Shown here piece after piece: positions 13,301-22,747 of a stretch of 64,000 nt of DNA. The stretch is taken from NCBI GenBank assembly GCA_024305405.1, contig JAKNDB010000087.1:6636501-6700500 (forward strand), in the 5' to 3' direction. Source of the stretch: Dirofilaria immitis (taxonomy: Eukaryota; Nematoda; Chromadorea; Rhabditida; Onchocercidae). Within the stretch, counting starts at the first letter, position 1; each line of letters opens with the position of its first letter. The notes under the pieces were generated by a model. That model was not told where the DNA came from. It saw nothing but the letters and a program-made list of their open reading frames with translations, and did no database searches. Position numbers and translations under genes: made by a program.

Positions 13301-16300
13301 GGTGTTCCAAACAAGACCATCCTACCAAGCGCACTATCAGAATTTGCGGTGCCATTTCGAGGCGCAGTACAGCGATTGACTATTAATGGACATACATTTT
13401 TCGAACTTTTCAAGGTATGTTTCAAAAAATAATCCAAAGCCTCACACATAAAGTGTATAGTTTTTTACCAAGATTGAATTGACAAATATATTGGCGAAAT
13501 AAATTTTCTCGATAGTGGCGCATATTTCAATGATGTGTTAAATAAAAGAAAGCTGTTAAATTGCCGTTAAACTTAATGATATCTTGTCAAATGAAAATAC
13601 AGTTGATAAAGTTTGTCTTTATAATGAAGTAACTAAAATGCTAGGCTAACTAGTGGTTAGTTTCTTTATTTAGTAAAATTTTTCCTCGGCTGGTTTTGGT
13701 TATAACAAAAGTTAACTGTAATGTTATTTAGCAATTCTTTCTGCATAAATTTATTTCTTTATTTATCGATTAAGAAATATTCGATTAAATTTTTCAATTA
13801 TCAAAGTTCAATAAATTCTTAATACATTTTTTTAAGAAAATATTTGTTTAAAGTTATACCAAATCAAAATTCATAAAATGTCCGCCATATGTAATATCGA
13901 TAGTAATAGCTTATCATAATAATGATTGCACAACTACATCATATCTGGCAACAATTTATTATGTTAGTCAGCAATAGAAGAAAAGGAGAATTCTAGAAAT
14001 GTTGTTATTATTCCTGGTTTATTATCTCTGATTCTAGAATTAGTTATATCGAAAATCAATGTATTGAATTTTTTTGATTTTATGCATTATTCGCCATATG
14101 TTTATTAAATGAAGAATCGTTCAATTTTTGTTAACTAATGCCATACATTAGCCTTTACTTGAATGCTTGGAAGTTTAAAATCGTTCAATAAAACCGGAAT
14201 TTTGTTGCAATCATTAAACTTTGCTGTAATATATTTCGATTTTTTTTTGATCATTAGACTTTACTATAATATATTTTGCTCTCCAAGATTTTTAATTAAA
14301 ATTTTCAATTTGCTTCAATCCGAGATATATCCTTCCTTGTGGTAAATGATTTTAAAAGGTTGCTGGGAAGTGTAAAGAGATGCGAAGTATTTTTATATTT
14401 TTTTAAATTGAGTAAGTGTAAAATGATTCATATATTTGCATAAAAGATGGAGCCATATTGTTTATATTTCAACATTTGCCCTCGAACAATCGTTGTTAGA
14501 AATGAAGAATTGTTGTATTAAACTCTATTTATTACTTATATCTTTTCTACATTTTCTATTTATCCTCTTAACACATTTCATCGAAAATGGAATTATTAGA
14601 GATCAATTCAAAATTCTAAGAAAATTTAATTTCTCTTTAATATCGTTCACAACTATCACATCTTATTTTCATATAAGTCTACAATTTCGAATGTGCATTT
14701 TACATACATATTTTATTGAACTATAACCAGTACATATAAAAAGTATAAAGAAAAGTTTCATAACTATCACTGATTCGCAGATATTTAAAGCATTTAAAAT
14801 CTTTTTCCATTTTAAATGCATATTTCTAACAAGAAATATAATTTATTTTATGAGATGTTTTTAGGAATTTCAACAAATTGGTCGTATTATGCATTACAGC
14901 AATGTCCTATGTTCTAATGCTAAATATGGTAACAGAAGTTGTGTACCGAACCTAAATGATTATAGCTGTCAATGTCTGGATGAATACCAAATATCAGGAT
15001 ATATCAAGCAAGGTGTTGCATTCTCCTTCTGAGAACTTATTAATCACAGTATATGAATAATAACAGATGCTAGAGGAAGCAGGTACAATTGAAGGCAAAC
15101 TTTTCGCCATAAAATTAAGCAAAAATATTAGCATTCTTAAGTTGTATTTCAACTTTTTTCGACCTTCATGTTTATCAATTTATAGTTTTTCATTAAATAT
15201 TCATGATGACAGCTATAATCCTTTCTTTATAAATTTTTAGAAATTTTTAGAAATTTCGGACCGTTCATTTATTGAATATAAAAACGTTTGATTTCCTCTT
15301 TTTTTTCGCAAATTAAAATTTTTTTTCATATAATCTTTTTCTATCTTTATTATAATCCAATAAATTTGTTACTATTGATTTTTATGCTTAAAGGAATTCT
15401 AATTTATGTCTAAATTCTTTATTAATCTTTTTTTTATCACTGCTCAAATGAAGAAAGTATCAAAATTCAAAGTACAAATGAAATGCAAGAAATTAATCCA
15501 AATATTCTTCTTAATTCAAATTCTAAAATTTATAGAAAGCAAGAGACATCTCTAATATTTAATCTCATTCTCGATAAAAATTATGACTGATTTTCTTCAT
15601 TTAAGCAATAATAATAAGCTTTGAGTATTATCAAATTCATCTCATTATCCGTTCCTTTCCTTCCTACTAACGCTCAGATTGCAACTCTTTAAAAGAAAAA
15701 AATTCACTTACACGTCTAGTTTTCGAAAATTTTGACTTTCTGAACTTTTCCAATGATCAGGAATTTAAATGGGTTATCAAGTGATTGATGAAGATCTAAA
15801 GTTTTCAGTTTTTAAAAGTTTTCTTTTCACAATCACTGCTTATTAAATTTGATGAATGTACTGTCTAACTAATACGAAAATAATATTCACAGTAATCACT
15901 TTTCGGCAAATTTGCTAAATTAATTCTTCTTTTTTGTTTCTGTGTACATGATAAATTTTTATTTTCAAATGAAATTTATTACTATTTTTAGATGAAGAAG
16001 CGAATGGAGATTCGAACGATAGCATACTACTCGATGGGCGAAACAAATATGTATTGATGAAAAAATGATTTCAAAGTGCGTTTCATTATTATTTATTTAT
16101 AAATTTGTATTTTATAATTTACTGTTTTTAAGCACATGGATAATAACAAAGACCAAAAAGAAAACTTTACATAATTATTATATAGCTCTTTTTATTTGCA
16201 AAAGAATTTCAAAATATGATTCCGTGATCGCGTTAGAAAAATATCAAAAGGAAATGGTATGCTAAGCATAATATTCATTACCAAATGTAATATCGATTAA

Positions 16301-17674
16301 TTGATATAAATTTATATCTTTCATATATTTTGTAATATAAGCGAAGGTGCTACATATAATACTTGAATGTTGAAGATTTATCGACAGATTTACTTTGTAA
16401 CGTTGCATAAGTCCTTGAAATGGCAAAAATCACAATATTTCGTATTTTAGAAAATATTCTGTTTTTATACTTTCATTTATAGTCTTCTTCCTTTGCAGAA
16501 AACAATCGAAAGTATTGATAGACTATGAATTCATGGTGAAAACTAATAAATCAGAAGGTTTAATTTGGTGGGAAAGTAAAAGACATACGATCCGTTCTGA
16601 TTATTTGGCAATATTTCTCCTCACTGGACGAATCGGTTTTGCCGCAAATTTAGGCAGTAATCAAAAAGTTAAAATGGTTGGATCAAACACAATTATAAAC
16701 GATAATCGATGGCATAGTATTGCCCTTTTACGGTATTCTTATTCGTCATTTTTAACTTTTAACTTTAAGATCAAACTTTATTTAGTTTTTTAAAATCAAA
16801 ATGAATGGATACTATTTTTAAGGAGAAGCAAATAAAACTTTCATTATTATGCAATATCATTTATCTTTAATACCTCTTTTGGTATCTATTCGCTATGATG
16901 ATAATTATTATTGCGAATCAGTGCTGTAATGGAGAAGACTTAAAGTAAATTAAAATTTGGGAATTAGTGCTAATTAGAAGTGCGATGAAGTTGAGCGAAT
17001 TAAAAATATTGGACTCTCAATCTAAAATCAAAACTAAACATATGAAGTGAAATAAGTATTTGAACATTTCCATCGATCAATTAAATGCAGATTTATCAGT
17101 CACCTGAATTTTGATGCAACTTGAACCGTCTCTCCAGTGTTAAGTAATTATGGATATATAAATACATGATTAATTAATTGCTTTGACTTGAATAACTTTA
17201 GAGAAAAGCGAAAGTTTTTGCTGACTGTGGACAATGAAGTAGTTACTTATATTTCACCGTCCGGTGCTACAGAACTAACAACTGATAGAATTATTTGGAT
17301 CGGTAAGTTCGTGTTAACACAAAATGAGGGTTTCACCCATCTTTCATATTGAAATCAAGATTTGATACTCATTTCTGTGAGTTTCTAAGATTTGAAAATT
17401 TAAGTTTGAAAATGCCGTTTTAATGATATGCTAAGATTAGAATTTATTTTCTTCTCTCTTTTCACCGTTGTTTGATTGCTTCATTCATATTAGTATGAAA
17501 TCATAAAAATTTCAATTAGTTTTTAATTTTAGCTGGAAAAAGAAAATACCACGAAGTTTTCCAGTAAAAACACCGTACAAAGGTTGTTTACGAAACTTAC
17601 GGATTTCGTCACAATTAATTAATATACGACGGGAATTTTCGTCAAACCAAGAATTTCGAGGATGTGAAAATTAG
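134..17674 (+). CDS. agr-1: Agrin-like basement-membrane proteoglycan, 5' end missing
   Basis: About 27 exons can be read, nearly all joined in phase 1, as is usual for modular extracellular proteins. Domain order in the window is six follistatin/Kazal units, two laminin-EGF modules, a seventh Kazal, a cysteine-rich EGF-like exon, laminin G, EGF, laminin G, EGF, laminin G, then a stop at 17672-17674. That order is diagnostic of agrin, a secreted heparan-sulphate proteoglycan that binds laminin and dystroglycan; I see no SEA domain. The N-terminal exons and signal peptide lie before base 1. The frame is broken at about 7399-7403, 9816-9819, 16060-16065 and 17557-17560. In each case one extra base restores the next domain, so I read these as sequence errors rather than a dead gene. 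Perlecan was considered, but it lacks the serial Kazal units followed by laminin-EGF. Confidence 0.9.
1161..1210 (+). repeat. Short tandem repeat, 19 bp period
   Basis: Two perfect 19 bp copies (TTTTTATTTCCAAGAATAC) plus a partial third, inside an agrin intron just before the acceptor at 1217-1218. Confidence 0.85.
3681..3740 (+). repeat. Perfect 2 x 30 bp tandem duplication
   Basis: A 30 bp unit starting ATTTATCTCTCGG and ending CTTTCTGGGTG occurs at 3681-3710 and again, identical, at 3711-3740. It lies 10 bp before the acceptor of the agrin exon at 3750. Confidence 0.95.
6544..6959 (+). CDS. Agrin exons for two laminin-EGF modules
   Basis: Exons are 6544-6702 and 6794-6959. The first encodes DECSCNRIGSYNSICNQHGQ and continues with the CRCLPGVGGNKCDHC pattern typical of laminin-type EGF. 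The second encodes CGCSAFGSSRFDCEQSSGRC and then CQCKPDSYGIKCDSC. Eight-cysteine spacing is visible in both. They follow a roughly 2.2 kb intron (4360-6543) in which I see no convincing exon. Confidence 0.88.
7321..7552 (+). CDS. Agrin exon for the Kazal after laminin-EGF, frame broken
   Basis: The exon starts in phase 2 after the acceptor at 7319-7320 and encodes DCSELRCHHGAVC, then ICKC. The Kazal core MTICGSDGDTYDNICELQQF follows, but in another frame. The switch falls at an A5 run (7399-7403). With six A bases the module reads through with normal Kazal cysteine spacing, and the exon ends in the expected phase 1 at 7552. As it stands the first frame stops within the exon. Confidence 0.8.
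8002..8205 (+). CDS. Agrin cysteine-rich EGF-like exon
   Basis: A phase 1-1 exon of 204 bp. It encodes a basic stretch (QRRRERK) followed by a cysteine module beginning LCIDDNDCRIFNTYC and ending CVCRQGFFPSKDMMQC. It sits between the last Kazal and the first laminin G, where agrin carries an EGF module. Confidence 0.75.
8238..8340 (+). repeat. Imperfect tandem duplication, 57 bp period
   Basis: The block TTGAATGAGTATTTTTAAGA through GTCTAAAACA (8238-8280) recurs at 8295-8340 with one substitution and one extra T. A T-rich spacer separates the copies. It is intronic in the agrin gene. Confidence 0.85.
8455..10309 (+). CDS. Agrin exons for laminin G domain 1
   Basis: Exons are 8455-8529, about 9082 or 9089 to 9182, 9599-9817 and 10201-10309. 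Typical laminin G elements are present in order: MKFEIMPKI, then HNISGILLYSGLNKMNDFIV, then an LPLHFGYTP strand, then NNFTGCLSDIFINGRKI with the closing cysteine. The exon ending at 9817 leaves phase 2, while the exon starting at 10201 must be read in phase 0. One missing base near the AGGT junction at 9816-9819 would explain this; an unseen microexon is the alternative. Confidence 0.75.
11055..11638 (+). CDS. Agrin EGF-type exons between laminin G1 and G2
   Basis: Exon 11055-11162 (phase 1-1) encodes HCSQNRCVKSCMNGSLC and a CRC motif. Exon 11579-11638 (phase 1-1, donor GTATGA) encodes a short piece with CEQQICEGNDIC. Together they form one or two small EGF-like modules at the place where agrin has EGF repeats between its G domains. 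Confidence 0.7.
11855..13414 (+). CDS. Agrin exons for laminin G domain 2
   Basis: Exons are 11855-12113, 12829-12940 and 13253-13414, with matching phases 1-2, 2-0 and 0-0. They encode PLFVGDGLLMKQNLRIDVKE with SDGLVFYWTN, then LSNDQFHSVAIGKHLR (the conserved W/F-H-x-V strand), then GAAVFIGGVPNK and FRGAVQRLTINGH. The usual closing cysteine (GCI/L) is replaced by GAV in this domain. Confidence 0.82.
14865..15012 (+). CDS. Agrin EGF exon between laminin G2 and G3
   Basis: A 148 bp exon, phase 0-1, following a good TTTTTAG acceptor. It encodes CSNAKYGNRSCVPNLNDYSC and QCLDEYQ. The cysteine spacing is EGF-like, although the closing cysteine is absent, so the module may be degenerate. Confidence 0.7.
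15992..17674 (+). CDS. Agrin exons for laminin G domain 3 and stop
   Basis: Exons are 15992 to about 16075, 16499-16732, 17202-17302 and 17533-17674. They encode NDSILLDGRNKYV, then YEFMVKTNKSEGLIWWESKR, NDNRWHSIALLR, a middle strand, and KGCLRNLRIS near the end. Two frame breaks occur. An A6 run at 16060-16065 causes an early TGA, and seven A would give the phase 2 the next exon needs. A T4 run at 17557-17560 breaks the last exon, and five T would join it to the KGC motif. The stop TAG is at 17672-17674. Confidence 0.8.
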
Positions 17675-19125
17675 ATCAAGTCGAGCATCTTGAAGATGTA
17701 AAAAAAAATTGTAGTTTGACGTTTTGATTTTAATGAATTTGGGAATTAATATGATATATTTTTAGTTATAAAATATTGATTTATCATGATATTTTTAACC
17801 ATATGAAGTTGAACTCTTTCTTCTTTTTCTAGAAAATCTTGAATATCATTTTTCAAATTTATCAATAATAAATTTCTAAATAATTTTTTGGCACTTTTCT
17901 TTACAATAGATGTGAGAACGTATGATTGCTGCGAGAATTTATTCTAAAGTTTTTCTTAAAACAACTACATATGTAAATAATTTCTTAATTTATCGAAAAT
18001 ATTTACATTATATGTCTAAATTTCAGTTTTTCTCCAATTAATTAGCTAATACAGCGAAATAACTTACGCACGTAAAAATTGCGTGTGATACGAGGAATGC
18101 GTGAATGCTGCAAATTGAATTTATAGAGAAAACAATTATTGCTTCACTTGTAACGCTTCCATAATTCTATTGTAAAACAACATTACTTTAATATTTTATT
18201 CTACTGAAATCTTATCTTTTGATTTTTCCATCAAGATTATCTGAATCCCAAAGCTTTCCGATTTTTGAATTGTTTATGGTTTCAATGCATTCTCTTCATT
18301 TTCAACAAACTGTTTGCTATAGTTTGTCGGCACAGAACACCAATGATGATGTGATAGTACTGTTGTTGTGCTTATCAATTATCATTGCGAATAAGTCGCT
18401 CCCTGATACTTTGTTAAATAAATTATTTAATGAAATTGGCAAATTGTTGCTTGCAAGACAATTCATGAAAGGCTAGTACTGAAAGATTGATTGACTATTC
18501 GTTGCGAATTATAGCTTTAGCTTCGCTATCAGTTGTTAACATATAATACATGAACTTTCGACAGCGACAAAGGTTGGTACTAATGCAATTTACTTCTCTT
18601 AAATCATTATCTTTAAACAAAGCCTGGGATATGCGGTTGGAACTAGAACTGCTGATATTAGTTCAGTTTGACTTTCAGTATCTGTGACATTGTGATAGTT
18701 TCTTTAAAAGAACAATGGGAGAATATCATATGATTCAAATTGATATCTTGAACTTATTATGGATGGTAAAATATCTTTATCACAATAATAAAATAAATCT
18801 TAAAAATCCAGATATCAATTTCGAAATTGATTTCTGAAATACTTCATTTGTGATGTTAACTGTATTAAGCAAACACAGGCAGGATAAGTGAGATATTCCG
18901 GTACTTGTCGCACTGAAGAGGCAGCAGTAAGACAGTTTGAATAAATATCTATTCTGAGTTGATCTAAATTATGCGCTGTAAAATAAACTGAAAAAAAGCC
19001 AGTTTTAAAATCCAAAAAATTTATCTTTATCCTCTAGCCACTCATCACTTTTCTTTTGCTCTCAGAGTTGTTCTGTGATTCATTTGCTTGTAAATTTCCA
19101 ATTTACAAAGTTGCTATTTTTGTGA
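17675..19125. other. Intergenic: agrin 3' flank and troponin C 5' flank
   Basis: AT-rich. Holds the agrin 3' UTR and presumably the troponin C promoter and 5' UTR. An 85-codon open stretch at 18219-18476 has no recognisable motif and I do not call it a gene. Confidence 0.5.
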
Positions 19126-20984
19126 ATGGTAAGTCAGTTTTAATCAACTATGAAATTAATGAACAAAATAATTTCATTTTCGAGTAATCTACTTAAAAAA
19201 GAAGAAATAAATGAAAACTTAGTAAGGAAAGACAAGGGATATATTCGTTTATTAATTATAGAGTACTTTTTATAATTAATGTATTTGATATTTCATAATG
19301 AATAATTTTCAAAATATTGAAATTTTGGAATTGCAGGACGAATCGAATAATGTTGTTGATGCTCTCAGTCAGCTTTCACCAGAGCAAGTTGAGCGTATGT
19401 AATTATTACGATTTTTTGCTCAAATTAAATCTTCACTACTAGTAATGATTACCAAAAATTTTATCTTCTATTATCTCATCCTTATGTGTGCGCATATTTA
19501 CATAGATTCAATCAACAAAATGTTTGATAAGCTGAATTTAATTTAGAATTTCGGAAATATTTCAATATGTTTGATAAAGAAAACAAAGGCTTTATCAGAG
19601 CAACACAAGTTGGCCAAATTTTAAGAACTATGGGACAAGCATTCGAAGAGCGAGATTTGAAGCAGCTTATCAAAGAATTCGACACTGACGGTATTTTGTT
19701 TATAATTGAAGTGAAAGGATTTTGATGCTTCAAAATATAGTCCTAAAAATTTGAAGTAATTATCGTCATTTTTTGTTACATTATCAGTGTTTTGAAAAAC
19801 TGCTATCTTAAAGCAATACTGCTATTTTTATCTTCATGATGTGAAAATTATTTTAAAATCGGACCATTAATAATCAAATCGACAGATGAATTAGCAAAAT
19901 GATTGACAAATATATATGATTCTATACAACATATGCAGCTGCGCATTGATTTAGATTGCGTATTAAATGATCAAAAAAAACTAATGAATTTCAAATCGAT
20001 AACTGACATTTGCGCCTATCATGCAAAATTAATTTTAAAAATTTCAGATATATTTATATAATTATTAGTATCAGTTAGTAAAAATTATCAGCAAACCTAT
20101 GAATTTTTATAGGATCAGGAGAGATTGAATTCGAAGAATTTGCTGCAATGATTGCCAATTTTGTTGTAGGAAAGGGAATGATGGTTTAGAAGAAGAGTTA
20201 CGAGAAGCTTTTCGCTTGTATGACAAGGAGGTAGAAAGCGCTCTTTTGGATTTCAAGTTGCTTTAGGACATGAAACAGTAACTTAATGAACGATTCATAG
20301 ATTTACTCGAGAATTGCACTATTTGCTTATCACATGAAATCTTTCTCTCCTGTTTTTGCATTAATAGCTCTGCCTATTGTTACTATCAAATTTTGAATCT
20401 GACTAATTCAGGTTTTTGTATAGTTTTAAGCTTGATATGTCATCTTTTAAAATAAAGGGGATCAATAAATCAACCATATAATCAGTAGTTTAACAGATAA
20501 TATTTTCATTGTTAATATTTATATCATAAACTATTATTTTACACTGTTCGGATAATTTGATTCACTTTCTGTAACAAACGAGTGTCAATGATAACTCAGT
20601 AAAGTTTATCTTATTTTATAATTTTTAAGGGCAATGGCTACATAGCAGTATCAGATTTGCGTGATATCTTACGCGCATTGGATGAGAATGTCTCCGAAGA
20701 AGAACTAGACGAAATGATTGCTGACATTGATACTGACGGTTCCGGTACTGTCGACTTTGACGGTAAATCAGAATATTTTCTTTGTTAGATTTTGGTTTTG
20801 TTTTGAAAGGAAATAAGATAGTATGAAAGCATGATCTGTTTAGCTTTGTTGCAATCTCTTATCTAAATGAGTTTTTAATTCTTGCCAAACCAATCTCACT
20901 CTCATATCTTTTCTCTTTTAATACGTTATCCATTTTATTAATGATATAATTTCAGAATTTATGGAAATGATGTCTGGTGAATGA
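19126..20984 (+). CDS. tnc-2: Troponin C
   Basis: Six exons: 19126-19128 (ATG only), 19337-19394, 19547-19690, 20113-20230, 20630-20762 and 20956-20984, giving about 161 residues, the normal troponin C length. Four EF-hands are present. The first loop ([12 protein letters not shown]) is degenerate. Loops two ([12 protein letters not shown]), three ([12 protein letters not shown]) and four ([12 protein letters not shown]) have canonical D-x-D/E-G/N-x-G calcium ligands. The start [19 protein letters not shown] is close to nematode troponin C of the tnc-2 type; pat-10 is the other possibility. Troponin C is the calcium sensor of thin-filament muscle contraction. Exon 4 is one base short: within 20169-20178 (A3G3A2) one more base joins NFVVGKG to [11 protein letters not shown], whereas the raw frame stops. 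AATAAA signals lie at 21022 and 21067. Confidence 0.92.
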
Positions 20985-21621
20985 CCAATTCAAAAAGCAT
21001 CAGAAATATGATACAATCGAGAATAAAACTTTTAAAGTATATTATTGTTGAAATTTTAAACTGTGCAATAAAGCGTTTTTTCGTCTTTTTTTCTATTTTT
21101 ACGCAACAAATTGAATATCGAAAAAATTTCGGAATTTATTCCAACTTCTGTTGCATTTGTGCAAAGACGGAAATACCTATATTTATCATTCAATTACCAC
21201 ACACTTAGTTCCTAGATATTAATGATTAAATAGATCTACATTAAGAGACTGGTAATTATAATAAATATTCTCACAATACAATTGGATCTATTTGATAAGA
21301 ACTTGAAATTTATTTGACCAAAATTGTAGCTAGAATACTGAAAATCCTAGTTATGAAAATTAGAAAATTTTTCATAATCAGGAAAGAACATTATTGGATT
21401 TACCTTGTTAATTATTTCAGTTTGAGACAGAAATTTTCGTCGATGGACTGCATTGAGAATTGAAAGCCAATATAAGCAGGAATGATCGTTTCTTTGGTCT
21501 TTGGTCTTGTTTAATAGTTTAGGTCGTATGTGTGGTCTTTGTCGGTTCCTGTGGTTATGGAATAGTTAAAAGAATTGACGTGGTCGCTACTTGTCAGTTT
21601 GTTGCTTGGCAAGTTAAAGAG
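20985..21621. other. Intergenic between troponin C and mS16
   Basis: Contains troponin C polyadenylation signals and the 5' flank of the mS16 gene. The frame upstream of the mS16 ATG is open back to 21532 but shows no homology I recognise, so I treat it as 5' UTR. Confidence 0.55.
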
Positions 21622-22433
21622 ATGCTAAGGACAGCGACAAAACTGAAATACTCAGCTGGTAGACCATCCATTGGTTTGGCGTTATTTGGATGTAAAAATC
21701 GTCCTGCCTATCGGATCGTCGTATTCCCAGACAAAGCATACGGGCGACATTACGAAGGAAGTATCATCGAAGAGGTATTGAGATCATTTTAACTATGTTA
21801 TCCACGCTAGAAATGAAGTTATTTTCACATCAGAGATCAGATGTGTACCTTTAATAGTTAGATATTAAAATTTCGTATATAGTCAAATAAATATTTCGGA
21901 TATAGCCATTTACAGTTCATCATTCAGTGGTTAGTTACTCTCTATTAGAGTAAAAATCTCCGATATTGTAGCAGCAGATTTAGATTTCTTAAGATTTTAA
22001 TAAACTTAATGTGATTATGCTCGTCAAATTTTACAGCTTACCATGATTTGATTGAATATAAAAAATAAGTTTGATTATTCTTTCAAATAATCAATTTAAG
22101 CTCGGTATTTTCGACCCACTACCCAATTTTCGAAACGAAAAATTAGTTGCATGTGATATTAGTCGTGTAAAATATTGGATTGGAGAACGTAACGCACATA
22201 TATCGCCATCTCTTTTGGAACTTTTAGGTACTGACTTTTTTATCTAATAATAAATTTTAGATACTCCTTTCCTTAATCTGTTGAGAATTAAATATTCAGA
22301 TTTTATGTTCGACTTCCAGGTTCTAAAAGTTTCAGGACTTTGGGGTGTACTGCCAGTACATCCGAAGACTTTCATTCGAGCGCGACATTATCTCGAAGAA
22401 TTGGAAAAACTGAATCAAAAGTTTATTCTATAA
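21622..22433 (+). CDS. mrps-16: Mitochondrial small-subunit ribosomal protein bS16m
   Basis: Exons are 21622-21774, 22101-22227 and 22330-22433, about 127 residues, close to the family length. The bS16 fold is clear: IGLALFGCKNRPAYRIVVFP, DKAYGRHYEGSIIEE, then LGIFDPLPN, VKYWIGERNAHISPSLLELL and VLPVHPKTFIRAR. The start was chosen as the ATG before LRTATKL because this matches other S16m proteins. The protein acts in the mitochondrial 30S-type subunit. The last exon uses a weak acceptor (CTAAAAG, 22328-22329); a stronger one (TTCCAG) lies 10 bp upstream but shifts frame. The tail is uncertain: one extra A at about 22415-22418 would replace the stop at 22431 with a longer acidic tail ending at 22495. 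First gene of a compact same-strand cluster. Confidence 0.9.
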
Positions 22434-22747
22434 CATCTCAGCCAGGTTCATTAGAAATAAAACCAAAGGAAGAAATTGAAGAGGATCAGGAGTAAACATT
22501 CATCTTTGCATAAGAAATCTAATGAATGTGAGAAAGAACAAATTTCAAGACGAAGAAATAGCAGAAACTTTATTTTAAAAACGCTAAAAAAACGTCTAAA
22601 ATCAAATCAAATAAACTATGGCGAATCTGACGACGGCATGCTAGTCAATAACTGTAAAGAAAAGAAACTCCTTTCCTCATCAGGCATTTCCTAAAAACAA
22701 TGTTTTTTACATATACAGCATATTTTTGTCGATTACGTCTCTGCAGA
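22434..22747. other. Short intercistronic gap after mS16
   Basis: About 314 bp. The stretch 22476-22694 is open and lysine/serine-rich in the same frame as mS16 exon 3, so it may be a C-terminal extension hidden by frame errors rather than spacer. A CTCTGCAG acceptor at 22741-22746 just before the next gene is a plausible trans-splice site. Confidence 0.45.

Noticed and set aside
134..17674. Agrin gene as a pseudogene because of four frame breaks
   Set aside because: All splice sites and domains are otherwise conserved, each break needs one base, and unrelated neighbouring genes show the same kind of break.
18219..18476. 85-codon open frame between agrin and troponin C
   Set aside because: No start context, no splice partner, no motif. 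Composition matches intergenic T-rich DNA.
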